DNA of 64,000 nucleotides from Pseudomonas sp. TTU2014-080ASC (GTDB lineage: Bacteria > Pseudomonadota > Gammaproteobacteria > Pseudomonadales > Pseudomonadaceae). The notes under the pieces were generated by a model that made no database searches, had not been told where the DNA came from, and saw only the letters and a program-made list of their open reading frames with translations. The position numbers were made by a program, and so were the translations under genes. The stretch spans positions 682,001-746,000 of the forward strand of contig NZ_LKKK01000001.1 in NCBI RefSeq assembly GCF_001446935.1, given 5' to 3'. Of the stretch, positions 47,478 to 56,800 are shown one piece after another (positions within the stretch are counted from its first letter, which is position 1; every line of letters begins with the position of its first letter).

Positions 47478-48203
47478 GTGCTCAAGTTCATAGCTGCTTG
47501 CCTGTTGCTGGCCTGCACAACGCTTCAGGCTGACCAGTCCCCCCTGCGCTTTGCCATCAATGACAGTTGGGGCATGCCGATGGTTCGCATCGAACATGAC
47601 ACTGCCGTAGAGGGCATTTTGGTTGATCTGCAGCGGGCGCTGGCTGCCAAGGTTGGCCGTGAAGCAAAGCTGATTGTGTTGCCGCATATGCGCGTCGAGC
47701 GGGCGATGGACTCCGGGGATATCGACGTGCGCTGCTATGTGAGCCCAAGCTGGATTAACGCAGGCCATAAGCGCTTTATCTGGACTCGTCCCTTTATGAG
47801 TCAGCGCGATCTGCTGGTCAGTACCGAACCGGGCAGTTTTAAGGTCGAGGAGTTGCAGCGAGAGCGTATAGGCACCGTACTGGGTTTTAACTACCCACGC
47901 CTGCAACCACTTTTTGAGCGCGGGCAGTTATTCCGTGAAGACACCCGCACGCAAGATCAGGCGCTACTGAAACTACGAGCCGGTCGCTACCGCTATGCCA
48001 TCACCAATGAACACTCGCTAGCCTGGTTCAACCGCCATCAAACGCCAGAGCAACGCCTGTTTGCTCAAAGTGTGCTGGCCACCGTACCCGTCTCCTGCAT
48101 TGTTCGTAATGAACCGGATGTGCCCGTGCTTGAGCTGTTGCACGCCATGGAGCAAATGGCCGAGGAAGGCAGGTTTGATCAGATAATTAACGAATATCGC
48201 TAG
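47478..48203 (+). CDS. Orphan periplasmic solute-binding protein (type 2 fold)
   Basis: A 241-residue exported protein with a GTG start and a signal peptide ending near LQA (residue 18). LRFAINDSWGMPMVRIE, GILVDLQRALAAKVG, and MRVERAMDSGDIDVRCYV follow the family-3 solute-binding pattern used for amino acids or as sensor domains. LGFNYPRLQPLF replaces the usual glycine-rich loop. There are no transporter genes nearby, so it may serve a distant permease, a sensor, or neither. It overlaps the monooxygenase gene tail to tail at CTAG. Confidence 0.82.
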   Translation: MLKFIAACLLLACTTLQADQSPLRFAINDSWGMPMVRIEHDTAVEGILVDLQRALAAKVGREAKLIVLPHMRVERAMDSGDIDVRCYVSPSWINAGHKRFIWTRPFMSQRDLLVSTEPGSFKVEELQRERIGTVLGFNYPRLQPLFERGQLFREDTRTQDQALLKLRAGRYRYAITNEHSLAWFNRHQTPEQRLFAQSVLATVPVSCIVRNEPDVPVLELLHAMEQMAEEGRFDQIINEYR

Positions 48204-49519
48204 AGCGCAGCAGTCGACTCTTCCTCAGAGACACCATCGCGGATGGGAGCGGGCTGTTGTTTACCGTCCCAACAGTGCAGTTCGCATGCACTGGCGTTAG
48301 CCCACCAGCTTTGCCGTCCGCCAACCAGAGTGCTTGCAGCATGATGGCGACCCAGCGGGTTATGCCGGGCCAACACCATCAGCACATCACGCACCAGGCC
48401 CCAGCTTTGGGTGTGGGACTGAAATAACGGCGTTAACAGCCGGCTGGCCTGACGGTAGAAGCGCAGATGTGTATGGCGCGCCTGAGCGTATCCGGCAAAC
48501 GTCTCCGGCCAGTTCGCTGCAGTCACGGCTTGCCTGGCAGCACAGGCCGCCAGCGCAGCGGCATCCACCAGGGCCATATTCGCGCCCTGCCCCAGCTGCG
48601 GGCTCATGGCGTGAGCACAGTCCCCCACAGCCAATACCCGACCATCATGCCACTGCTGCATGCGCACATCGGCATAGACCGCCTGACTGATCTGTTCAGG
48701 CTGACTGATCTGCTCCAGATAAGGCTCAGCAGCGGAACCGGCTAATGAAAGTACGTCAGCCTTCCAGGCATCAATCCCACCTTCACGCCAGTGAGCGAAC
48801 CCTGTAACTGGAATGCTCCAGAACAAACTGCTTAAGGCTTGCTCGGGCGCGTGATAAGGCCTGCCTGTTGGCATGATCCCGAACATCTGTGAACAACCTT
48901 GATACCACTGGCGTAGCTCAGTGCTCGCAGCATTAATCGGGGTGGGCACCAGACTCCAGAGCGCGCCCCACGGATAAGGCTCGAACCACTGCTTTACCTT
49001 CATCTGCTGACGCAACACTGAGCGCACACCATCAGCGAGAATCAGCGCACTGAAATCCCCCACGTGCTGCTCTGCGCCCTGGCCGTCAGCGCGAAACAGC
49101 TGTACGCAATTAGCCTGCTGGCTGAAGCGACTGATTTCGACTCCGGTTTCAACCTCTACGCCAGCTTCCCGCAGCGCGTTGCGCAGGACGGTCAGCAGCA
49201 CACTGCGGTGCATGCCCATGCCGAAACTGCCCGGCTTCCAGTGGGCATAGCGCGTGTCCAGAATTGTCCGGCCTTTCCTGGTGGTGCCGTACAGGCGGCT
49301 TACCGGAGCACCAAAGCGGCTGCATTCGGCCAAAAGCCCCAGTTCCTGCAAAACAGCCATGCCTGAGGGTTGCAACAACACTCCGGCACCAACCGCCTGC
49401 AATGACTGCACGCGCTCCAGCACCCGCACACTGAACCCCAGACGACGCAAAAACAGTGCGCAAGCAAGTCCCGCCGTGCCTGCGCCGACGACCGCTACAG
49501 ATAGTCCCTGCACAGGCAC
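48200..49519 (-). CDS. FAD-dependent aromatic-ring monooxygenase family protein
   Basis: A 439-residue class A flavoprotein. VAVVGAGTAGLACALFLRRL (8-27) is the FAD-ADP loop, HRSVLLTVLRNAL holds the conserved Arg, and LAVGDCAHAMSPQLGQGAN is the second FAD/flavin motif with the GD pair. It resembles salicylate or 3-hydroxybenzoate hydroxylases and UbiH-type enzymes; the DG motif (ILADGVRSV) is present. Substrate unknown. A 60-residue C-terminal tail is unusual in composition (Trp, His, Cys). Convergent with the solute-binding gene. Confidence 0.85.
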   Translation of the reverse strand: MPVQGLSVAVVGAGTAGLACALFLRRLGFSVRVLERVQSLQAVGAGVLLQPSGMAVLQELGLLAECSRFGAPVSRLYGTTRKGRTILDTRYAHWKPGSFGMGMHRSVLLTVLRNALREAGVEVETGVEISRFSQQANCVQLFRADGQGAEQHVGDFSALILADGVRSVLRQQMKVKQWFEPYPWGALWSLVPTPINAASTELRQWYQGCSQMFGIMPTGRPYHAPEQALSSLFWSIPVTGFAHWREGGIDAWKADVLSLAGSAAEPYLEQISQPEQISQAVYADVRMQQWHDGRVLAVGDCAHAMSPQLGQGANMALVDAAALAACAARQAVTAANWPETFAGYAQARHTHLRFYRQASRLLTPLFQSHTQSWGLVRDVLMVLARHNPLGRHHAASTLVGGRQSWWANASACELHCWDGKQQPAPIRDGVSEEESTAAL

Positions 49520-49554
49520 TCCCCCCTCAAAACCAAGATGGCAACCAAGCGTCC

Positions 49555-49980
49555 CTATTCTTCAACAGGTGTGATGTAGACGCCTTTGATGTTATCGGTA
49601 CGAATGCGGAATGCGTGCTGGCTGCCAGCCTCTACGCTAAGCGCCTGCTCCAGATTCAGACGGCCCTTACCGCACAAGGTGTCATCCGCCTTATCGATGC
49701 CGATACCCAATACACGAGTACCTACCGGCACCTGAAACTGCGCCTCTTCGCCAACGCCAATCCGGGCGGCGACCTTACGGTCGATCAAGACGGCGATATA
49801 GCAACCTGCGCCCATACCGCCCAAATCGCGGCTAACCGTGATCTGGCCACCCGTCGCCAGCGGTTGCTGGTGACTGAGTAGGCGATCCGCTGGAACTGGT
49901 CGGATATCCTCCGGCGCTACCTTCCAGGATGAGCAACCGGTTACCAAAGACAATACAAGTGCCGCACCGATCAATCGCAT
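49555..49980 (-). CDS. Lipoprotein of unknown function
   Basis: A 141-residue lipoprotein. Lipobox LVTGC with Cys16 and Ser17 following. The body has GGQITVSRDLGGMGAGCYIAV, split by turns, IGVGEEAQFQVPVGTRVLGIG and a final IKGVYITPV; it looks like a small beta-sandwich with two further cysteines. Related pseudomonad proteins are sometimes labelled 3-isopropylmalate dehydratase, which cannot be right for a short lipoprotein. Located between the monooxygenase and HIT genes on the same strand, 35 bases before the former. Confidence 0.82.
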   Translation of the reverse strand: MRLIGAALVLSLVTGCSSWKVAPEDIRPVPADRLLSHQQPLATGGQITVSRDLGGMGAGCYIAVLIDRKVAARIGVGEEAQFQVPVGTRVLGIGIDKADDTLCGKGRLNLEQALSVEAGSQHAFRIRTDNIKGVYITPVEE

Positions 49981-50099
49981 AGCAGCCCTCCATGGGCAGA
50001 TGAATGCAGAAAATGGGCAAAACAGATGCTGCTGCGCCAGGCTTAAGCGCCTTACGCAGCAGCATCAGCATGGCACAGGGAGGTACGTCAGTACGATAG

Positions 50100-50537
50100 T
50101 TATAATCCCAGACGACGCTGTATCCGTGCCTGCAAAGCAGTCAGCACGTCGTCGTCAGCCTTACCGGCGGCATGAATACCCAACGCCTCGCCGTCAAAGC
50201 GCGGAATGATATGGACATGCAAGTGGAACACGGTCTGCCCGGCTGGTGCGCCGTTGAACTGGGCGATTTGCACGCCTGCAGGCTCAAGCTCTTCGGCGAT
50301 CACGCGGGACAGTTTTTGCACCACGCCCATCACCTTACTCAGGTTGTCCGGATCGATTTCCAGAATGTTGCGGGCAGCGGCACGCTTGGGAATAACCAAC
50401 GTATGGCCATAGGACTGGGGAAACAGGTCAAGGAAGGCCAGTACATCGTCATCTTCGTAGACTTTGTAGCACGGTGCTTCACCGCGAATGATCTTGGCAA
50501 AGATGTTCTGGTCGTCGTAGTCGCCATAGAGGCTCAT
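50100..50537 (-). CDS. HIT-family nucleotide hydrolase/transferase
   Basis: A 145-residue HIT protein. IFAKIIRGEAPCYKVYEDD at the N-terminus and the histidine triad HLHVHIIP (His105, 107, 109; the middle one is the nucleophile) are diagnostic. FNGAPAGQTVFHL precedes the triad. HIT proteins hydrolyse purine nucleotide conjugates such as adenosine phosphoramidate or dinucleoside polyphosphates. The physiological role in bacteria is unclear. It stands alone with 119 bases to the lipoprotein gene. Confidence 0.93.
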   Translation of the reverse strand: MSLYGDYDDQNIFAKIIRGEAPCYKVYEDDDVLAFLDLFPQSYGHTLVIPKRAAARNILEIDPDNLSKVMGVVQKLSRVIAEELEPAGVQIAQFNGAPAGQTVFHLHVHIIPRFDGEALGIHAAGKADDDVLTALQARIQRRLGL

Positions 50538-50630
50538 AGGTTCACTCCATACAGTTGCAGTCTGACCCCGCCACGATACCGGCTTATTTCGTGCGGGAGA
50601 AATCCGCTGTGCAGATCAGCGGGCAAGCCT

Positions 50631-51479
50631 TCAAACCAGAGGTTTGCCGCTGCGCAGGCGACGGCGCATATCCCACAGATAATAATTGAGCGGAAACTGA
50701 CGCAGGATGCGCGGTTGCAGCTTGAGCAACACGCGTATGAGCCTCATCAGACGGTCAAAACGGCGTTGCTCAGAGGCCGTCCAGCGCATGTACATAGCGT
50801 TGCGCAACGGTTCCGGCAAGCAGCCTGCCACCACAAACCGGTGCAGCCGCGCAAACAGCCACTCCACACCGCGCGGCAACATCTTCAAATCGATCAGATC
50901 ATTGAAGAAGCGCCGGGTCGTGTCATCAATCTCAAGCGTGCTTAGCTGCGCATCCCAATATTCCTGAAACGCTGCACGATTGGCCGGCCACATTTCCGCG
51001 CGCACCTGCAACGTAGTCCCCAGGCGAGTGCTGTGGGCGTAAAAAGCATCAGCGGTGGCCTCATCCATAGGCCCGCGCACCTTCTCCAGCAGATCGACAA
51101 AACCGTAATACAGACACGCCGCAACCCACAGTTGCAGGTTCGGGTCAAAAGCGTTGTAGCCCACCGGGCTGCCTGGTTTGCTGCGTATGAACTGATGCAC
51201 CTGATTCACCTCCTGGCGATATGCCTCACGCTCTTCCTCGCTGCCAAGCATGGCGACGGCGAGATACGTGAGCGTAGTTCGCAGGCGTTTGAACGGATGC
51301 TGCATGACGTTGCCACTGCGTACAGTGCTCTCCATTACACCGTAAGCAACAGGTTGCAGGCCCAGTTGCATGATCACATTAGCGGTACCGCCGAGAAAGG
51401 CCGTGACACCGATGATGTGCTCACCAATATTAAAGTGATCGGATTGCATAAGGTGTACGCTGGGGCTCTCGTCTGTCAT
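50631..51479 (-). CDS. MpaB-type oxygenase family protein (DUF2236)
   Basis: A 282-residue protein of the DUF2236 family. IIGVTAFLGGTANVIMQLG near the start, RLRTTLTYLAVAMLGS, the histidine-bearing QVHQFIRS, and AFDPNLQLWVAACLYYG are the conserved blocks. Members include MpaB (mycophenolic acid) and the latex-clearing protein Lcp, which binds heme through conserved residues. Here the two family His/Lys positions seem to be present (VNQVHQ, GYNAFDPN). Substrate unknown. No signal peptide is visible. Confidence 0.85.
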   Translation of the reverse strand: MTDESPSVHLMQSDHFNIGEHIIGVTAFLGGTANVIMQLGLQPVAYGVMESTVRSGNVMQHPFKRLRTTLTYLAVAMLGSEEEREAYRQEVNQVHQFIRSKPGSPVGYNAFDPNLQLWVAACLYYGFVDLLEKVRGPMDEATADAFYAHSTRLGTTLQVRAEMWPANRAAFQEYWDAQLSTLEIDDTTRRFFNDLIDLKMLPRGVEWLFARLHRFVVAGCLPEPLRNAMYMRWTASEQRRFDRLMRLIRVLLKLQPRILRQFPLNYYLWDMRRRLRSGKPLV

Positions 51480-51657
51480 ATCAACACTCTTCCATAAGAT
51501 TTACAGAATAGCCGTTGCTCCTGGCCGTCATGAAGCCTGCACAGCTGTTCAGCTACTCAGGGAAACTTTCGACAGCCGGCCCATGAAATTCTGCAAGACT
51601 GCCCCCAGCTCTTAAAGCCCGCTACTCTGGATCACTGACCTAATGAACGGAGGTTCC

Positions 51658-52362
51658 ATGTCAGATCTCTCAGCTTTCCCGATTACCCGTAAATGGCCTG
51701 CAAAACACCCCGAGCGCCTGCAGCTGTATTCGCTGCCAACGCCAAACGGGGTGAAGGTTTCAATCATGCTGGAAGAGACCGGTCTGCCTTATGAGCCGCA
51801 CCTGGTCAGCTTTGACACGAACGACCAGTTAAGCGAGGCCTTCCTGTCTCTGGCCCCAAACAACAAGATTCCAGCCATCCTCGACCCCAACGGCCCGGAC
51901 GGAAATGCTCAGGCACTGTTCGAGTCTGGCGCGATCCTGATCTACCTGGCCGACAAAACCGGTCAGCTTCTGGCCAAGAGCGGTACGCAGCGTTACGAAA
52001 CCTTGCAATGGCTGATGTGGCAGATGGGTGGTGTGGGACCGATGTTCGGCCAACTGGGCTTCTTCCATAAGTTCGCGGGTAGCAGCTACGAGGACAAACG
52101 CCCGCGTGACCGTTTTGTCGCCGAGTCGCAACGACTGCTCGGGGTGTTAGACCAACATCTGCAAGGCCGCGAATGGATCATGGGCGACGATTACAGCATT
52201 GCCGATATCGCCGTATTCCCGTGGGTGCGGAATTTGATCGGTTTTTATGAAGCCGCTGATCTGGTCGGCTTTGAGAAATTCCCACAGGTGAAGCGTGTTC
52301 TTGAACGCTTTGTCCAACGCCCGGCGGTTGTCCGGGGGCTGAATATTCCCGCGCGCGGCTGA
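51658..52362 (+). CDS. Glutathione S-transferase, Nu class (YfcG/YghU-like)
   Basis: A 234-residue GST. The ATG at 51658 follows GGAGG by four bases; an ATG at 51643 overlaps that site. LYSLPTPNGVKVSIMLEETG, NNKIPAILDPNG, LFESGAILIYLADKTG and LQWLMWQMGGVGPMFGQ match YfcG and YghU, which are glutathione-dependent disulfide reductases rather than classical transferases. The N-terminal thioredoxin fold (about 20-105) precedes an all-helical domain. A terminator follows. Confidence 0.92.
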   Translation: MSDLSAFPITRKWPAKHPERLQLYSLPTPNGVKVSIMLEETGLPYEPHLVSFDTNDQLSEAFLSLAPNNKIPAILDPNGPDGNAQALFESGAILIYLADKTGQLLAKSGTQRYETLQWLMWQMGGVGPMFGQLGFFHKFAGSSYEDKRPRDRFVAESQRLLGVLDQHLQGREWIMGDDYSIADIAVFPWVRNLIGFYEAADLVGFEKFPQVKRVLERFVQRPAVVRGLNIPARG

Positions 52363-52381
52363 ACCCAGAGAGTCGTGTTGC

Positions 52382-52410
52382 GCTCAGGGCCGCAGAACTC
52401 GGCCCTGAGC
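52382..52410 (+). terminator. Terminator-like hairpin after the GST gene
   Basis: GCTCAGGGCCG and CGGCCCTGAGC form an 11-base stem with a seven-base loop, 19 bases after the stop. The T run is missing (CGCTTAAAAC follows). Confidence 0.6.
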
Positions 52411-52563
52411 CGCTTAAAACCTTTAGTTATAAATAGCGAACTTTAGAAAATCACTCAGCCTGATTTGTACTATCAAAACACTCAGGTATTTGAGTGCCCG
52501 CTCCCGTTCTTATACTCGCGCTCATTCTGTCCAATGGACTTAAACCAGCTTGGAAGCGCGATC

Positions 52564-53778
52564 ATGTCGATATTCAGACCCACGTTGCAGCACCACCAAC
52601 AAAACAAACTCCAGCAATGGCTCGCGCTTATCTCGGTGTCCATGGGCGCGTTTGCGCTGGTTACCAGTGAGTTTCTGCCAGTAGGCGTACTTAACGACGT
52701 CGCCACCGACCTGAACATCAGCTCCGGAGACGCAGGCCTGATGGTCACTCTGCCCGGAGTAATGGCGGCCCTGTCAGCAATTTTTACTTCAGTGGGCATC
52801 CGAGCTCTCGACCGCCGCTACCTGTTGATCGCACTGACACTGCTGATGATAGTGGCCAACATCCTGACCTCATTCGCCTCAGACTTCGGCACACTGCTGT
52901 TCGGACGAATCCTGCTCGGCGCAAGTATTGGGGGCTTCTGGGCCACAGCCATTGCCCTGAGTGCCCGGCTCGCTCCCGATGGCGTTGATATCGCCAAGGC
53001 CAGCGCCATCACCATGGCAGGTGTGACCCTGGCAACCGTGGTCGGCGTTCCCTTAGGCACTTGGCTCAGTGGTTTGATGGGTTGGCGCATGACTTTTATG
53101 GTCACCGGGCTGCTGGCCATCCCGGTGCTGCTGATGCAAGTCTTCTGTCTGCCACAGCTGAAACCGGAAAAGGCCATCGGCATCCGTGATCTGCCTGCGT
53201 TGCTGTATATCCCGAAAGCACGGGTGGGCATGATTGCGGTACTGCTGATCGGTCTGGCGCACTTTGCGGCATACACCTACGTTGCGCCCTTCTTCAAATA
53301 CAACGCCCATTTTGATGCGGCTACGATCAGCTCGCTGCTGTTGGTCTATGGGGCAGCCGGTGTCGTTGGGAATGCCTTCGCTGGTTATGCCGCTAATCGC
53401 AGCGTACGTCACACCCTGACACTGGTGGCGCTCTTACTGGGCAGTAGCGCCCTGCTGATTCCGCAATTTGGCACCAGCCTAAACGGGGCTGCCATGCTGA
53501 TCGCGATATGGGGCTTTGCCTTCGGCGCATTCCCGACCACCGCTAACATCTGGATGTTCGTGGTCGCGCCTAAAGACGTTGAGCGTGGCATGCCGCTGTT
53601 TGTCTGCCTGTTCCAGGTCAACATCGCGTTGGGATCGTTCTTCGGCGGGCGCTTGGTTGACAGCATCGGCGTCAGCAGCCTGATCAGCCTAAGCACCATT
53701 CTGGTGGCCATCGGCATCGTGACCATCCTCGTCTACGGCCGCTCGGTGAGTAACAAACAAGTGGCTCTGGCCAGTTGA
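52564..53778 (+). CDS. MFS transporter, DHA1-type exporter
   Basis: About 404 residues from the ATG at 52564, which has GGAAG eight bases upstream; longer frames back to 52465 look non-coding. Twelve hydrophobic segments are visible. GAFALVTSEFLPVGVLNDVATD is split over helix 1, and LFGRILLGASIGGFWATAIAL covers helix 4 with motif C-like features. This is the 12-TM drug or sugar efflux family (AraJ, SotB, NepI-like), proton-driven export. The substrate is not evident. A strong terminator separates it from hrpA. Confidence 0.9.
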   Translation: MSIFRPTLQHHQQNKLQQWLALISVSMGAFALVTSEFLPVGVLNDVATDLNISSGDAGLMVTLPGVMAALSAIFTSVGIRALDRRYLLIALTLLMIVANILTSFASDFGTLLFGRILLGASIGGFWATAIALSARLAPDGVDIAKASAITMAGVTLATVVGVPLGTWLSGLMGWRMTFMVTGLLAIPVLLMQVFCLPQLKPEKAIGIRDLPALLYIPKARVGMIAVLLIGLAHFAAYTYVAPFFKYNAHFDAATISSLLLVYGAAGVVGNAFAGYAANRSVRHTLTLVALLLGSSALLIPQFGTSLNGAAMLIAIWGFAFGAFPTTANIWMFVVAPKDVERGMPLFVCLFQVNIALGSFFGGRLVDSIGVSSLISLSTILVAIGIVTILVYGRSVSNKQVALAS

Positions 53779-53784
53779 TAAAGC

Positions 53785-53816
53785 AAAACGGGCGGCCCTC
53801 ACAGGTCGCCCGTTTT
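53785..53816. terminator. Bidirectional terminator between the MFS gene and hrpA
   Basis: AAAACGGGCGGCC and GGTCGCCCGTTTT, one G-T pair, loop of six, followed by TATT. It lies between convergent genes. Confidence 0.88.
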
Positions 53817-53823
53817 TATTGGA

Positions 53824-56800
53824 TCAGGCCTCGACCTGACTCCACTGCTTACTCAAACGCTTATCCGAAACCGGCTGCTTGGTACCCAGCTGCTGAGCGA
53901 ACAGTGACACGCGGTACTCCTCCAGCAACCAGCGGTACAGCTCCAACTGCGGGTCGCGCTTGCCTTCCTTACGGTGTTTACCCAAGCGCGCCTGATACTG
54001 CTCCCAATAGCCTGCCAGCTCGCCACTCCAGACACGGTCGCGCTGCACCTGACTGCCGATTTTGTCCAGCCGCTGTTCAATTGCCTTGAGATAACGCGGG
54101 ATTTCCTTAAACCACTGCGCCGGGGTTTCGCGGACAAAACCGGGATATACCAGATTGCTCAGCTGTAATTTGATGTCATTGAGCGCCATGGCCTGAGCCA
54201 GGTCGATCTTGCCTTTAAAGCGCTTCTGCAAACCGTGCCACAGCTTGAGAATTTCCAGCGTCAGTCGCGCCAAGCGTTCAGCATGGCTGGTCCAGTCACC
54301 GCGCTTGCTTTCAGCCAGCGCAGCCAGCCCGGCGCCATCGCGGGGCAGCGGCTCAGCACCTTCCAGCACGCAGCTGTCGAGGCTGGCCAGCAAAATGTCT
54401 TCAACCAGCGCTTCGATGCGGCCTTGCTCGCGGTACAGCAAGCCCAACTCAGTCAGCCCCGGTAACTTGCCGCGTAGGAATTTGGCCTGCTCGCTCAACT
54501 GTTGCAGAAGCAGACGTTGCAGAGCACGGCGATGTTGGAAATCGGCCTCGGCCTGGGTCGAGAAGCGCCCTTCCTTAACCACGCCGCCCTCTTCCACCAA
54601 CGCCGGATAAACCGTCATCGACAGCCCCGCGACCTTCTGCTGAGTCTTCTCGGCGACGTTATTGAAGGCCTTGGCCTCCACCGGCTTCTGCGTCTTTTCC
54701 GTCTGCGGCAGCGCCAGACCGGCCTGACCTTCGGCGCTGAAACGAGCAGTCAGCTCAGCCAGATCACGGCCCTCGCCCAGCACCTTGCCCTGATTATCGA
54801 CCACCTCGATATTCATCCGCAGATGCGGCTCCAGCTGCGCGGCAGACTCGGCCCAGGCCTCATCGCTAATGCGCACACCGGTCATACGCAGCAACTCACG
54901 TCCCAGCGCATCGTGCAGGCTGCCGTCGGCAAAGGTGATCTTGTCCAAAGCCGCGCCAACAAAGTCAGGCACCGGCACAAAGTTTTTGCGCAGAGCTTTC
55001 GGCAAGCCGCGCACCAGTGCCAGGCAACGCGCTTCCAGCAGACCCGGCACCAGCCACTCCAACCGTTCCACCGGCAACTGCGGCAACAGAGCAGCCGGGG
55101 CACGCAGGGTCACGCCATCACGCGGGTGATTAGGCTCGAAGTGATAGCTCAGCAGCAGCTTCAGCTCACCGATACGTAGGTTGTTCGGGTACTGCGCGGC
55201 GGTCACTTCGCGGGCGTCGCGGGCCAGCACGTCCTCTTCCTGCATGATCAGCAGGTGCGGGTTCTTCGCGCTTTCGGTTTTGTACCAGCTGTCGAAGGTG
55301 GCGGTCTGATAGATGTTCTCTGGCAGGCGCGTGTCGTAGAAGGCGAACAGCGCTTCTTCGTCCGCCAGAATGTCGCGGCGGCGGGCCTTGGCTTCCAGCT
55401 CATCGAGCTTTTCTAGCAACTGCCGGTTAGCCGTCAGGCAACGAGCGCGGGAGTTGATCTCACCGCCAACCAGACCTTCACGGATAAACAACTCACGGCT
55501 AGCAGCCGGGTCAATCGGCCCAAAATGCACGGCACGGCGACCGACCACAATCAGCCCGTAGAGGGTGATCTGTTCATAAGCCACTACCTGCCCGCGCTTC
55601 TTCTCCCAATGCGGTTCGAGATGGTTTTTCTTGATCAGGTGCCCGGCCAGCGGCTCAATCCAGTCCGGCTCAATCTTGGCCACCATACGCGCAAACAGCT
55701 TGCTGGTTTCCACCAGTTCAGCGGCCATGATCCAGTTTGGCTTTTTGCGCCCAATTACTGAGGACGGATGCACCCAGAAGCGGCGCTGACGGGCACCGAG
55801 GTAATCGCCGTCGTCAGTCTTCTGGCCGATCTGACTGAGCAGGCCCGCCAGAATCGCCTTGTGTACCGCAGCGTAATTTTTGCTGCGCTGGGCCGCCTGT
55901 TCCTTCTCGGCCAGCTCTTTGGCCTTTTGCGCAGCGCTCAGTTGCTGATCCTGCTTCGGCGCATTCTGCGCTGGCTGTGGTTTGTTCTGCCCGCCACGCT
56001 GACCTTTACCGCTCAGTTGCAGATCGCGGCACAGCAGCACCAGCTGGCGGTGTGCATCACGCCACTCACGCAAACGCAGGTAGTTGAGGAAGTTCTTCCG
56101 GCACCAACTGCGCAGCGCGCTACTCCCCAAGGCCTGACGTTGTTCCTCAAAGCCGTTCCACAGGTTGATCAACGCAGCGAAATCGGAATCCACATCCTTC
56201 CACTGCGCATGGGCTTGATCAGCGGCCTGCTGACGATCACTCGGACGCTCACGCACATCCTGCACCGACAAGGCGCTGGCGATAATCAGCGTTTCGTCGA
56301 GACTGCCCTGCTTCGCCCCTTCCAGCACCATACGGCCCAGACGCGGGTCCACCGGCAGCCGCGCCAACTGGCGGCCAATCGGGGTTAACTGGCCTTCGCG
56401 GCTAACCGCTGAAAGCTCTTGCAGCAGATTGAAACCGTCGCTGATGGCCTTGCCATCTGGCGGCTCGATAAAGGGGAAGTCCTCAATCCGGCCCAGACGC
56501 AAATGCAGCATTTGCAGGATGACTGCGGCAAGGTTGGTACGCAGGATTTCCGGGTCAGTAAAGGCCGGACGGCTGTTGAAATCCTCTTCGCTGTACAGGC
56601 GGATACAGATACCCGGCTCAACACGACCGCAGCGACCTTTGCGCTGGTTGGCGCTGGCCTGGGAAATCGCCTCAATCGGCAGACGCTGCACCTTGGCCCG
56701 ATAGCTGTAGCGGCTGATACGCGCCGTGCCGCTGTCGATCACATAACGAATGCCCGGCACCGTCAGCGAGGTCTCCGCGACGTTGGTGGCCAGCACGATT

